Below are positions 15,210 through 24,136 of a DNA stretch of 64,000 nucleotides, in pieces. The stretch covers positions 168,224-232,223 of the forward strand of contig NZ_JOFS01000014.1 in assembly GCF_000719285.1 (NCBI RefSeq). The letters run 5' to 3'. A program made the translations under genes and the position numbers. Within the stretch, counting starts at the first letter, position 1. Every line of letters starts with the position of its first letter. Under the pieces are notes generated by a model, which made no database searches, was not told the origin of the DNA, and was given only the letters and a program-made list of their open reading frames with translations. This DNA comes from Streptomyces bicolor. GTDB lineage: Bacteria; Actinomycetota; Actinomycetes; Streptomycetales; Streptomycetaceae.

Positions 15210-17939
15210 GTGAGCGAGATACCAGCGAAGGCCACGGAGTCCGAGGACCCGTCGGACGGCGCGAGGGCGAAGGCCGCCGGAGAGCGGGCGGCCCACGACC
15301 CACAGGCCTCCCCAGACACATCGGCCTCGCGAGACACATGGGCCTCGCGGGATACACGGGCTTCGCAGACCTCGCAGGACACAGAGACCGTCACCACCGC
15401 CGGCTTCGTCGACGACGCCCGCCCCGGCGACGCCGTCTGGCAGAGCAGCCCGCCCGGCTCGATCTACGACTACATCAAGGTCGCGTCCTTCTCCATCGGC
15501 CCCGACGGCCTGGTCGACCAGTGGAGCCTGCGCGCCGAGCAGCTCTTCGGCATCCCGGCCGGGCGTGCCGTCGGCATGGACCCCATCGAGGCGTTCATCG
15601 ACCCCGACCTGCGCGAACAGGGCCAGCGCAAGATGGCCGAGATCCTGGACGGGCGGGAGTGGACCGGCGTGGTCCCCTTCCGGATGCCGGACGACGCCGA
15701 CGGAGGGCGCGGCAAGGACGGCCTCGCCGAGGTGTACGTCATGCCGACGCGGACCGAGGACGGCGAGCGGGCCGCCGTGTGCATCGTCGTCGATGTCCGC
15801 ACCCTGCGCCGGATAGAGACCGACCTCGCGGCCTCGCAGGCGATATTCGGTCAATCTCCGTTCGGCTTCCTGCTGATCGACCCCGAGCTGAAGGTCCGCC
15901 GCGTCAACAACCGGTTCGCCTCCCTGTTCGGCGGCACACCCGACAGCCACCGCGGCCGGGGCGTCCACGACTATCTGCAGCGCGCCGAGGCCGACCGGGT
16001 CGCGGCCACCCTGCGGCGGGTCATGGAGAGCGGCAACTCCATCACGGACATGCACGTCACGGGCTTTCTGCCGGGCTCCGAGGAGCGCCGCCACTGGTCC
16101 GTCAACCTCTACCGGGTGCAGAGCGGCAGCGGCCGCCCCATCGGCATCGCCTGGCTCGGAATCGACATCACCTCCCGGCGCGCCGCCGCCCGCGAGGCCG
16201 CCGCCGCGCGGCGCAATCTCGCCCTGCTGAACGAGGCCGGCGCCCGCATAGGGAACTCCCTCGACCTGGAGACCACGGCCCGCGAACTCCTGGACGTGGT
16301 GGTCCCCGGCTTCTGCGACCTGGCCACGGTCGACCTCTACCAGGGCCTGCTGGCCGGCGACGAGACCCCGCCCGGCCTCGCCGACGGCAGCGCGGAGCTG
16401 CGCCGCGTCGCCTTCGCCAGCGCGGTCTCCGACGCGCCCTTCGTCGGCGGCGGCGCCCCCGTGGCGGTCGGCGCCGTCCACCACTACCCCTTCAACTCGC
16501 CCTGCGCGGACGCCCTGCGCACCGCCCGGCCGCAGCGTGTGCCCGGCGAGGAGGGCGGCCTGGTGCAGTCCACGCTCGCCGTGCCGATGGTCGCCCACGA
16601 CACGGTCGTAGGACTGGCGCAGTTCGCGCGTACGAAGGGCAGCGAGCCGTTCGGCGACCGGGACCGCGACCTGGCGGTCGAACTCGCCGCACGTGCGGCG
16701 GTCTGCATCGACAACGCCCGCCTCTACCGCCGCGAGCACGAACGCGCGCTGATACTGCAACGGTCCCTGCTCCCGCCGGGGGACCCGGTCGCGTCCGGCC
16801 TGGACATCGCCTGCCGCTACCTCCCCGGCAACGCCTCGTCCGACCGCCCCAGCGAGGTGGGCGGCGACTGGTTCGACGTCATAGAACTGCCCGGACACCG
16901 CACGGCGTTGGTCGTCGGGGACGTCATGGGCCGAGGCCTGCGGGCGGCCGTCGCGATGGGCGAACTCCGTTCGGCTGTACGAACGCTGGCCCTGCTGGAC
17001 CTCGAACCGGCCGAAGTCCTCTCGGCACTGGACGAGATCGCGCGCGGCCTCGGCGCCCCCGGCGGCGTCCAGCAGGCGACCCGCGCGGCCCGCCGCCCCC
17101 GTGAGGCGGACCTCTCCGAGGTGTACCTGGCGACCTGCGTCTACGCGGTCTACGACTCCGTCACCCGCCGCTGCACCTTCGCCAACGCGGGCCACCTCCC
17201 ACCGGTCCTGGTCGAACCCGGTGAGGCGGCGCTGATGCTGGACGTGCCGCCGGGGATGCCGCTGGGTGTGGGCGGCGAACCCTTCGAGGAGGTGGAGGTC
17301 GAACTGCCGGAGGGCGCGCTGCTGGCGCTCTACACGGATGGACTGGTCGAGTCCCGCGACCACCCCCTGGACGAGGGCCTCCAGGCCTTCGTGGGCGCAC
17401 TCACCGACCCGGCCCGCCCCTTGGAGGACGTCTGCGACCACGTCCTCAACACCCTCGACTCCCACCACGGGGAGGACGACATCGCCCTGCTGATGGCCCG
17501 TGTCCAGGGCCTCCCGGCCGAATCGGTCGGCGACTGGACCCTGCCGCGCGAGCCGCGCAGCGTGGGCCGGGCCCGCGAGTACGCGCGCGGCCAGTTGCTG
17601 TCCTGGGACCTGGAGCCGCTGGTCGACACGACGGAACTCCTGGTCAGCGAACTCGTCACCAACGCGCTGCGCTACGGCGAGGGCGAGATCAGGCTCAGGC
17701 TGCTGCTGGACCGCACCCTGGTCTGCGAGGTCTGGGACTCCGGCCTGGTCCAACCCCGCCGCCGCCGCGCCCGGGACACCGACGAGGGCGGCCGAGGCCT
17801 CCAACTGGTCGGCCTCCTCAGCGCGGCCTGGGGCTCCCGCCGGACGCCCCGTGGCAAGACGGTGTGGTTCGAACTCCCGCTGCCGGGCGGCGAGAACGGG
17901 CTGGCGGATCCGGCGGAGGCGTTGCTGAGCCTGTTCTGA
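15210..17939 (+). CDS. PAS-PAS-GAF-SpoIIE phosphatase with C-terminal GHKL ATPase domain
   Basis: 909 residues from GTG (GGAGGGG just upstream). Order: a disordered N-terminus with DT(S/W/R)AS repeats (about 30-60), PAS (about 85-190), PAS (about 210-320, FGQSPFGFLLIDPELKVRRVN), GAF (about 335-505), PP2C/SpoIIE (about 510-765; GGDWFDVIELPG, VVGDVMGRG, LYTDGLVESR), and HATPase_c_2 (about 775-897; ELLVSELVTNALRYG, GRGLQLVGLLSAAWG). It should dephosphorylate an anti-anti-sigma protein, and its kinase-like end could phosphorylate one, with PAS/GAF as sensors. There is no membrane segment. The adjacent GHKL ATPase gene is a likely functional relative. No STAS-domain partner is encoded nearby. Confidence 0.93.
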   Translation: MSEIPAKATESEDPSDGARAKAAGERAAHDPQASPDTSASRDTWASRDTRASQTSQDTETVTTAGFVDDARPGDAVWQSSPPGSIYDYIKVASFSIGPDGLVDQWSLRAEQLFGIPAGRAVGMDPIEAFIDPDLREQGQRKMAEILDGREWTGVVPFRMPDDADGGRGKDGLAEVYVMPTRTEDGERAAVCIVVDVRTLRRIETDLAASQAIFGQSPFGFLLIDPELKVRRVNNRFASLFGGTPDSHRGRGVHDYLQRAEADRVAATLRRVMESGNSITDMHVTGFLPGSEERRHWSVNLYRVQSGSGRPIGIAWLGIDITSRRAAAREAAAARRNLALLNEAGARIGNSLDLETTARELLDVVVPGFCDLATVDLYQGLLAGDETPPGLADGSAELRRVAFASAVSDAPFVGGGAPVAVGAVHHYPFNSPCADALRTARPQRVPGEEGGLVQSTLAVPMVAHDTVVGLAQFARTKGSEPFGDRDRDLAVELAARAAVCIDNARLYRREHERALILQRSLLPPGDPVASGLDIACRYLPGNASSDRPSEVGGDWFDVIELPGHRTALVVGDVMGRGLRAAVAMGELRSAVRTLALLDLEPAEVLSALDEIARGLGAPGGVQQATRAARRPREADLSEVYLATCVYAVYDSVTRRCTFANAGHLPPVLVEPGEAALMLDVPPGMPLGVGGEPFEEVEVELPEGALLALYTDGLVESRDHPLDEGLQAFVGALTDPARPLEDVCDHVLNTLDSHHGEDDIALLMARVQGLPAESVGDWTLPREPRSVGRAREYARGQLLSWDLEPLVDTTELLVSELVTNALRYGEGEIRLRLLLDRTLVCEVWDSGLVQPRRRRARDTDEGGRGLQLVGLLSAAWGSRRTPRGKTVWFELPLPGGENGLADPAEALLSLF

Positions 17940-17971
17940 GCGCGCTGAGGCGGCGGGCGAGGGCAGGGGGG

Positions 17972-18127
17972 TCGCTCACGCGGAGGGTGTGTCGCAGCGT
18001 CACGCCTGTGTGGGCGGCTCGCCGGGCTGAGGGCCGGCCGGTGTCCGGCCTTCTGTCCGGCGGGGCGCGGGTTCGTTCACGCGGAGGTTGTGTCGCCGCG
18101 TCGCTCCCGTGTGCGCGGCCCGCCGAA
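17972..18127. repeat. Imperfect direct repeat at the 3' end of the coiled-coil membrane protein gene
   Basis: A stretch of about 55 bp at 18073-18127, covering the stop and last codons of the minus-strand gene, recurs at 17972-18025 with roughly 80 percent identity (TCACGCGGAGGnTGTGTCGC core). The period is 101 bp. It looks like a partial tandem duplication of the gene end. Confidence 0.65.
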
Positions 18128-19747
18128 GCTGACCGGCGGGCCGCCGTTCGGCTGTCCGCCCAGCAGCACCCCGCCGAGCACCGCCCCGGCGAGTCCGATG
18201 GCGTCCGCGCCCGGGCCGTCGACGGGGTGGCCGTGGGTGCGGATGTCCTGTTCGGCGAGGTCGCGGGCCTGTTGGGCCAGGGTGTCGGCCGTGACGAGGT
18301 CGGCGAGTTCCCGACGCGGGCTCCGCCCGGCCGGTACGGACGCCGGAGCCAGCAGTCTCCGGGCCTCCGCCAGCCGGGTGCGCGCCTCGCCGCCCACCGC
18401 GGCCCGATGCGTCGCGACGACGTCGTCCGCACCGGCGAGGGCACTGTGGGCGCACACCAGCGCGGCGGCCGCGATCACCCCGCCCCGCCCCGCGACGACG
18501 GGCCCGACGCCGCGCACGATCCGCCGCAGCAGGTCGAGGGGGTCGTACGGCCCGGAGATCAGCTCTTCTCGTACGCCGGCCAGGACGACGTCGGCGTGGC
18601 GGACACGGGCGCGCAGCTCCCCGGGAGGCACGTCCACATACGCGTCCCCCACCCCCGGCGCCGACTCCCGCGCCACGGTGAGCTCCGCCTCCCCGCCGGT
18701 CAGCGCCGCCGGAACCATCTCCGCGGCCGTCGCGAGCTCCCCGGCGAGCCGGTCGATGCCGTCGACGAAGACGGCGGCCTGGGCGATGGCGCCCTCGGCG
18801 GCGCGCAACTGGCCCGCGGCCCGCTCCAGCTCGCCCAAGTCGGCACTCTGGCGGGCGTGGTTGAGGCGGGCCGTGGCGAACACCAGCCGGTCCTTGGCCT
18901 GCTCGACATGGCCCGTGACGGCGGCGGTCGCCGAGGCGGCGTACCGCTCAGCGAGGCCGCGCAGCACGGCGTCGGCGCCCCCGGTCCGCCCCGCCAGCTC
19001 GCGGAACCGCCCCTCCGCGACCGCCAACGCCTCGCCCAGCCCGCCGCCCAGGCCCTCCTCCAACCCCCGCACCTGGTCGAACGCGGCGGCCTGCCCATCC
19101 AGCAACCGCCCCGCCTCCTCACCCCGCCCGAGGATCCCCGCCAGCACATGCCGCCGCGCCGCGGTCTCTCCCGGAACCCCGCCCTCGTACTGCCACCGCA
19201 TCCGAAACGCGACCGCCAGCTCCGCCTCGGCATCCCGCAGTACCCGAGTGAACGGCTCGACGTCCGCCGCCCCGATCGAGGCCTCCGGCCGGTCGGCGAC
19301 GAGCCCGACCCGTCCCTCGACGAAGCCGAGTTCCTCCCGACTCACCCGCACCCAGTCATCGGCCCGGACCAGCAGGACCCGCGCCCGCTCGTCGAGCTCC
19401 CCGATCTCCGGCTCGGTGCCCGGCACCGGCGCCCCACCCGGTGTCGTACGCCCCCGCGCCCGCCGCCTCCGCCGCAGGAACCCGTACCCCGCGAGCACCG
19501 CCACCGCGACGACGGCCAGCATCGGCATCACCAGATCGGCCGCGGACGTCTCCCCGACCTCCCCCTGCCCCACCCCACCGGCAACGGCCCGCGCCGCCCC
19601 GCCCGCGACCCGCCCCTGACCCCGGCCCGTCACCCCGGGCAGGACCAGCCACACCACCCCGATCAGCCCACCCACCAGCGCGAGCACGACCCGCACGGAT
19701 ATGTGCGAGGCACGCCGTGGCCGGCCCCGCCTCAAGGATGACGTCAC
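18077..19747 (-). CDS. Coiled-coil membrane protein resembling TPM-domain proteins without the TPM domain
   Basis: 556 residues from a GTG whose upstream TACGCT (7 nt away) suggests a leaderless message. An N-terminal helix (VVLALVGGLIGVVWLVLPGV) and a second (VMPMLAVVAVAVLAGYGFL) followed by RRRRR are separated by only about 45 residues. A long alanine/glutamate-rich helical region of several hundred residues follows, then a Gly/Pro tail (GGPPVSFGGPRTRERRG). Streptomycete TPM (Psb32-type) proteins have this C-terminal plan with a 120-residue TPM domain between the two helices; here that domain appears to be absent. It is probably an envelope protein with a large cytosolic coiled coil. Function unknown. 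Confidence 0.7.
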   Translation of the reverse strand: MTSSLRRGRPRRASHISVRVVLALVGGLIGVVWLVLPGVTGRGQGRVAGGAARAVAGGVGQGEVGETSAADLVMPMLAVVAVAVLAGYGFLRRRRRARGRTTPGGAPVPGTEPEIGELDERARVLLVRADDWVRVSREELGFVEGRVGLVADRPEASIGAADVEPFTRVLRDAEAELAVAFRMRWQYEGGVPGETAARRHVLAGILGRGEEAGRLLDGQAAAFDQVRGLEEGLGGGLGEALAVAEGRFRELAGRTGGADAVLRGLAERYAASATAAVTGHVEQAKDRLVFATARLNHARQSADLGELERAAGQLRAAEGAIAQAAVFVDGIDRLAGELATAAEMVPAALTGGEAELTVARESAPGVGDAYVDVPPGELRARVRHADVVLAGVREELISGPYDPLDLLRRIVRGVGPVVAGRGGVIAAAALVCAHSALAGADDVVATHRAAVGGEARTRLAEARRLLAPASVPAGRSPRRELADLVTADTLAQQARDLAEQDIRTHGHPVDGPGADAIGLAGAVLGGVLLGGQPNGGPPVSFGGPRTRERRGDTTSA

Positions 19748-19880
19748 ATTTCGGAGCGTATGAGCAGGAATGCCCACGCGCGAGCGGGGTGCGTCCGGGG
19801 TGCCTTCCGGGTGTGCTCGGGGGCGGGGGAGCCGGTCGGGACCGCCGGTCGGCGGCCCGGACGGCGGGACCGCCGCCTGA

Positions 19881-20645
19881 TCAACGCCTCATGATCTTCG
19901 ACCCCAGCCACACCAACGGGTCGTACTTGCGGTCGACCGCCCGTTCCTTCAAGGGGATCAGCGCGTTGTCCGTGATCTTGATGCCCTCGGGGCAGACCTC
20001 CGTGCAGCACTTGGTGATGTTGCAGTAGCCGAGGCCGTGTTCGTCCTGGGCGGTCTTCTTGCGGTCCAGGCCGCTTTCGCTCGCAGCGTCCAGCGGGTGC
20101 ATGTCCAGTTCGGCGACCCGCATCAGGAAGCGCGGGCCCGCGAACGCAGGCTTGTTCTCCTCGTGGTCGCGGACGACATGGCAGGTGTCCTGGCACAGGA
20201 AGCACTCGATGCACTTGCGGAACTCCTGCGAGCGGTCCACGTCCTCCTGCATCATCCGGTACTCGCCGGGGCCCAGGCCCTCGGGCGGCACGAAGGACGG
20301 GACCTCGCGCGCCTTCTCGTAGTTGAAGCCGACGTCCGTCACCAGGTCCCGTACCACCGGGAACGCCCGCAGCGGTGTGACGGTGATCGTCTCCTCGCGG
20401 GTGAACACCGACATCCGCGTCATGCACAGCAGCCGCGGCCGCCCGTTGATCTCGGCGGAACACGAACCGCACTTGCCCGCCTTGCAGTTCCAGCGGACCG
20501 CCAGATCGGGTGCCTGGGTGGCCTGCAGGCGGTGGATGATGTCGAGGACCACCTCGCCGTCGTTCACCTCGACCTTGAAGTCCTCCAGGCCGCCGCCTTG
20601 CACATCGCCCCGCCACACCTTGAAGCGGGCCTCGTAGCTGCTCAC
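19881..20645 (-). CDS. sdhB: Succinate dehydrogenase/fumarate reductase iron-sulfur subunit
   Basis: 254 residues from a GTG that overlaps the stop of sdhA by four bases (GTGA). The [2Fe-2S] ligands are in CKAGKCGSCSAEING ... LLC. The C-terminal ferredoxin domain has CIECFLCQDTC for [4Fe-4S] and CNITKCCTEVCPEGI for the other cluster(s). It carries electrons from FAD in SdhA to the membrane subunit and quinone. In the operon order it is last, after the membrane subunit and SdhA. All expected cysteines are present. Confidence 0.95.
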   Translation of the reverse strand: MSSYEARFKVWRGDVQGGGLEDFKVEVNDGEVVLDIIHRLQATQAPDLAVRWNCKAGKCGSCSAEINGRPRLLCMTRMSVFTREETITVTPLRAFPVVRDLVTDVGFNYEKAREVPSFVPPEGLGPGEYRMMQEDVDRSQEFRKCIECFLCQDTCHVVRDHEENKPAFAGPRFLMRVAELDMHPLDAASESGLDRKKTAQDEHGLGYCNITKCCTEVCPEGIKITDNALIPLKERAVDRKYDPLVWLGSKIMRR

Positions 20646-22588
20646 TGGTAGAGCTCCTCTTCGGCGAGGTACTTGACCAGCTCCTCCTTGTCGAAGAGAG
20701 CGAGCAGGTCCGGGCGGACGGGGTCGGTGGTCTCCCGTACGAGGTCGATCTGGCCGCGTTCCGGGTCCATGGCCGCGAGGCCGCCCGTCGGGTCGGCCAG
20801 CCGGCACAGCAGGTTGATGTTGCGCCACTTGCGGTCCATCGTCGGATGGTCCTCGCGGGTGTGGCCGCCCCGCGACTCCGTGCGCTCCAGCGCCGCCCGG
20901 GCCACGCATTCGCTGACCAGCAGCATGTTGCGCAGGTCCAGCGCGAGGTGCCAGCCGGGGTTGAACTGGCGGTGGCCCTCGACGCCGGCCCTTCGGGCCC
21001 GTACCCGCAGATCCGCGAGCTTCTCCAGCGCCTGCTCCATCTCGCCCTCGCGGCGGATGATGCCGACGAGGTCGTTCATGGTCTGCTGGAGCTCCTGGTG
21101 GAGGGTGTACGGGTTCTCCGGCGGGCGTCCGTCCGCCTCGCCCCCGACCGGGCCCTCCGCCGAGAAGGGCCGCAGCGCCTCCGCGGCCGCCGTGTCGACC
21201 TCCAGGTCGCTGACCTCGGGGCGTTCGAAGGCCCGCGCGGCCGCGTACTCGGCGGCGTGCCAGCCCGCCCGGCGCCCGAACACCAGCAGGTCGGACAACG
21301 AATTCCCGCCCAGGCGGTTCGAGCCGTGCATGCCGCCGGCCACCTCACCGGCCGCGTACAGGCCGGGCACGCCACGCGCCGCCGCCGTGTCGGACTCGAC
21401 CGCGATACCGCCCATGACGTAGTGGCAGGTCGGCCCGACCTCCATCGCCTCCGCCGTGATGTCCACGTCCGCCAGCTCCTTGAACTGGTGGTACATGGAG
21501 GGCAGGCGTCGGCGGATGACCTCCGCCGGCATCCGGGTGGACACATCGAGGAAGACCCCGCCGTGCGGGGAGCCCCGGCCCGCCTTCACCTCGGCGTTGA
21601 TCGCGCGCGCCACCTCGTCACGGGGGAGCAGCTCGGGGGGCCGCCGGTTGTTGTCCGGGTCCTCGTACCAGCGGTCGCCCTCCTCCTCCGACTCGGCGTA
21701 CTTCTCCTTGAAGACGTCGGGGATGTAGTCGAACATGAACCGCTTGCCCTCGGAGTTGCGCAGCACCCCTCCGTCGCCTCGCACCGACTCCGTGACCAGA
21801 ATCCCCTTCACTGACGGCGGCCAGACCATGCCCGTCGGATGGAACTGCACGAACTCCATGTTCAGCAGGGGTGCCCCGGCGAGCAGCGCCAGCGCGTGGC
21901 CGTCGCCGGTGTACTCCCAGGAGTTCGACGTCACCTTGAAGGACTTGCCGATCCCGCCCGTCGCGATGACGACGGCGGGGGCCTCCAGCACGAAGAAACG
22001 GCCGGTCTCACGCTCGTACGCGAAGACCCCGGAGACCCGGCCCGACGCGTCCTTGAGGATCCGGGTGACCGTGCACTCCTGATAGACCTTCAGCCGGGAC
22101 TCGTAGTCGCCGGTCTCCTTCTTGTCCTCCTGCTGGAGCGAGACGATCTTCTGCTGCAGCGTGCGGATCAGCTCCAGGCCGGTACGGTCGCCGACGTGCG
22201 CCAGGCGCGGGTACTCGTGGCCGCCGAAGTTGCGCTGCGAGATCCGGCCGTCCTTCGTACGGTCGAACAGCGCGCCCCAGGTCTCCAGCTCCCACACCCG
22301 CTCCGGTGCCTCCTGCGCGTGCAGCTCGGCCATCCGCCACTGGTTGAGGAACTTCCCGCCGCGCATGGTGTCGCGGAAGTGGACCTGCCAGTTGTCGTGC
22401 GGGTTGGCATTGGCCATGGCCGCCGCGATGCCGCCCTCGGCCATCACCGTGTGCGCCTTGCCGAACAGCGACTTGCAGATCACGGCCGTACGGGCGCCTC
22501 GCTCGCGCGCCTCGATCGCCGCCCGCAGGCCCGCGCCCCCGGCGCCGACCACGACGACGTCCCACTCCTGCCGTTCGACCACGGACAT
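20642..22588 (-). CDS. sdhA: Succinate dehydrogenase/fumarate reductase flavoprotein subunit
   Basis: 648 residues. The N-terminal FAD-binding motif is VVVVGAGGAGLRAAIEA. KAHTVMAEGGIAAAM contains the His expected to hold covalent FAD. QFHPTGM and RLGGNSLSDLLVFGRRAG are typical of the family, as is the C-terminal helical domain. It oxidises succinate to fumarate (or the reverse) at the cytoplasmic face. It lies between the membrane subunit (21 bp upstream) and sdhB (4-bp overlap). The membrane partner is of a five-helix, single-polypeptide type, which fits the SdhCAB arrangement of the second, fumarate reductase-like enzyme of actinobacteria. Confidence 0.96.
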   Translation of the reverse strand: MSVVERQEWDVVVVGAGGAGLRAAIEARERGARTAVICKSLFGKAHTVMAEGGIAAAMANANPHDNWQVHFRDTMRGGKFLNQWRMAELHAQEAPERVWELETWGALFDRTKDGRISQRNFGGHEYPRLAHVGDRTGLELIRTLQQKIVSLQQEDKKETGDYESRLKVYQECTVTRILKDASGRVSGVFAYERETGRFFVLEAPAVVIATGGIGKSFKVTSNSWEYTGDGHALALLAGAPLLNMEFVQFHPTGMVWPPSVKGILVTESVRGDGGVLRNSEGKRFMFDYIPDVFKEKYAESEEEGDRWYEDPDNNRRPPELLPRDEVARAINAEVKAGRGSPHGGVFLDVSTRMPAEVIRRRLPSMYHQFKELADVDITAEAMEVGPTCHYVMGGIAVESDTAAARGVPGLYAAGEVAGGMHGSNRLGGNSLSDLLVFGRRAGWHAAEYAAARAFERPEVSDLEVDTAAAEALRPFSAEGPVGGEADGRPPENPYTLHQELQQTMNDLVGIIRREGEMEQALEKLADLRVRARRAGVEGHRQFNPGWHLALDLRNMLLVSECVARAALERTESRGGHTREDHPTMDRKWRNINLLCRLADPTGGLAAMDPERGQIDLVRETTDPVRPDLLALFDKEELVKYLAEEELYQ

Positions 22589-22609
22589 TGGTTTCAGTCC
22601 CCACTCAAT

Positions 22610-23431
22610 CTAGAAGAAGCGCGGATCGTCGAAGACCCCGGACGCGACGAGATAGACGTAGAAGTCGGCGAGCGCCACGCTCACCAGCGACGTCCAGGCG
22701 AGCAGCATGTGGCGGGCGTTGAGCTTCCCGATCCACTGCCACATCCGGTAGCGCACCGGGTGTTTGGAGAAGTGCTTGAGCTTGCCGCCGACGATGTGCC
22801 GGCAGGAGTGACAGGACAGGGTGTACGCCCAGATCAGCACGATGTTGACGAGGAAGACGAGGGTGCCGAGGCCCATGTGGCCCCACTCGTAGTTCTCGTC
22901 GCGGAAGGCGAGCACCGTGTCGTACGTCAGGATCCCGGCGACCGGGATCGCGGCGTAGAAGAAGTACCGGTGGATGTTCTGCAGGATCAGCGGGAAGCGC
23001 GTCTCACCGGAGTACTTCTTGTGCGGCTCCGCCACCGCGCAGGCCGGGGGCGACATCCAGAAGCCGCGGTAGTAGGCCTTGCGGTAGTAGTAGCAGGTCA
23101 GGCGGAAGCCGAGCGGGAAGATCAGGATGATGATCGCGGGGGAGATGCCCCACCAGCTCCCGAAGAGGTCCCAGTTCGGCCCGGCGCGCATGGGCTCGCA
23201 GTTCTCCGCCAGACAGGGCGAGTAGAACGGGGAGACGTACGGCGCCGCGTAGTAGTCCGCGTTCGCGAAGGCCCGCCAGGTCGAGTAGACGACGAAGGCG
23301 AGCAGACCGGCCGCGGTGGCGGCGGGAGCCAGCCACCAGCGGTCGGTCCGCAGGTGCGGGGCGGCGATCGCGGCGCGCGTACCGGTTCGTACGCCGCCGC
23401 TGTTCAGATGGGGTTCCGTACCAGTGGCCAA
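22610..23431 (-). CDS. sdhC: Succinate dehydrogenase membrane anchor (cytochrome b-type) subunit
   Basis: 273 residues with about five hydrophobic helices: WWLAPAATAAGLLAFVVYS, ISPAIIILIFPLGFRLTCYY, the NIHRYFFYAAIPVAGILTY region, GLGTLVFLVNIVLIWAYTL and HMLLAWTSLVSVALADFYVYLV. Conserved histidines (NIHRYFF, SCHSCRHIVGG, RHMLLAW) are possible haem ligands. It anchors SdhAB and passes electrons to menaquinone. It is first among the three enzyme genes and lies 27 bp after a small coiled-coil gene that probably shares its promoter. Confidence 0.88.
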   Translation of the reverse strand: MATGTEPHLNSGGVRTGTRAAIAAPHLRTDRWWLAPAATAAGLLAFVVYSTWRAFANADYYAAPYVSPFYSPCLAENCEPMRAGPNWDLFGSWWGISPAIIILIFPLGFRLTCYYYRKAYYRGFWMSPPACAVAEPHKKYSGETRFPLILQNIHRYFFYAAIPVAGILTYDTVLAFRDENYEWGHMGLGTLVFLVNIVLIWAYTLSCHSCRHIVGGKLKHFSKHPVRYRMWQWIGKLNARHMLLAWTSLVSVALADFYVYLVASGVFDDPRFF

Positions 23432-23457
23432 TGCATGACTCCGGTCGGGTGTGGGTT

Positions 23458-23748
23458 CTAGGGGGCGTGGCGGTCCCGGGCGCCGAGACCCTCGTCATCC
23501 GTGTCGATCCACAGAGAGTCGTCGTACGGCGTGTCGGGGATGGTGACGAGCTCCGGTTTGCGCTGCGGGGTGGGGCTCGCGGCCGCCTCCCGAAGCAGCG
23601 CGACGCTCTCGCGCAGATGGTTGGCGTCGGTACGGACGCGGCGCATCTCGAGCCCGGCGGTGCCGAGCTGCTTCTCCAGCCGGCCCACGGACCGGGCCAG
23701 GTCGTCGAGGCAGCGCTGGACAGCTGTCAGGTCGTCTTGCACGGACAT
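23458..23748 (-). CDS. Small conserved coiled-coil protein at the head of the sdh operon
   Basis: 96 residues. The first 55 are amphipathic helix (DDLTAVQRCLDDLARSVGRLEKQLG ... NHLRESVALLREA) and look like a coiled coil. The rest is acidic and disordered (PDTPYDDSLWIDTDDEG). There is no membrane helix or known domain. It is 27 bp upstream of the membrane-anchor gene on the same strand, so it is probably first in the succinate dehydrogenase operon. A role in assembly or regulation of the complex is only a guess. Confidence 0.75.
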   Translation of the reverse strand: MSVQDDLTAVQRCLDDLARSVGRLEKQLGTAGLEMRRVRTDANHLRESVALLREAAASPTPQRKPELVTIPDTPYDDSLWIDTDDEGLGARDRHAP

Positions 23749-24136
23749 GACGTGACCTCACTTCCGTGGGCCCTTCGGCCCTGGGTGGCAACGTTCATGC
23801 GCCTGCGAGTGTTGCGCGTCACACCTGTCGCTGTGAAGGCGTGTGCAGCGATTGGCGGATTGCACACCTCCGACGCGCGCCCGCATGCGCTCTGTGTACG
23901 CCGGTGGGCCGGACGGAGTGCGGGGGCGCGTTGCTCCGTCCGCGTGGGAGCTCTTTGCTGATGCGTTGCTCCACACGGGTGGCGTTGCGCGTCCCCGCCG
24001 CCGTGTCGACTCCGCCTGGCGAACCCTTTCCTCTTCAGTGGGGGCCCTTAGATCTGATCAACTCCAAAATACCGCCAAACGTGATCAGAACACACTAATT
24101 GTCACCGGCGGGAGCGGCTCCCCGGAGGTACCTGAG
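23749..24136. promoter_or_regulatory. Divergent promoter region between the sdh operon and a lipoprotein gene
   Basis: This 388-bp non-coding spacer lies between divergent genes. It holds an inverted repeat TCACA-n8-TGTGA near 23819-23836, about 70 bp upstream of the sdh operon's first start. Near the plus-strand gene there is AT-richer DNA with two GTGATCAGA/CTGATCAAC-type GATCA sites (24050-24090). A clear GGAGG ribosome-binding site precedes the start at 24137. No RNA gene is seen. Confidence 0.45.

Noticed and set aside
20846..23461. Long plus-strand frames opposite the succinate dehydrogenase genes
   Set aside because: They are antisense readings of strongly conserved sdhA/sdhC sequence and lack recognisable domains.
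23819..23836. TCACA-n8-TGTGA as a Crp site upstream of the sdh operon
   Set aside because: The half-sites are in the reverse order to the Crp consensus (TGTGA-n6-TCACA), so I list it only as an inverted repeat.
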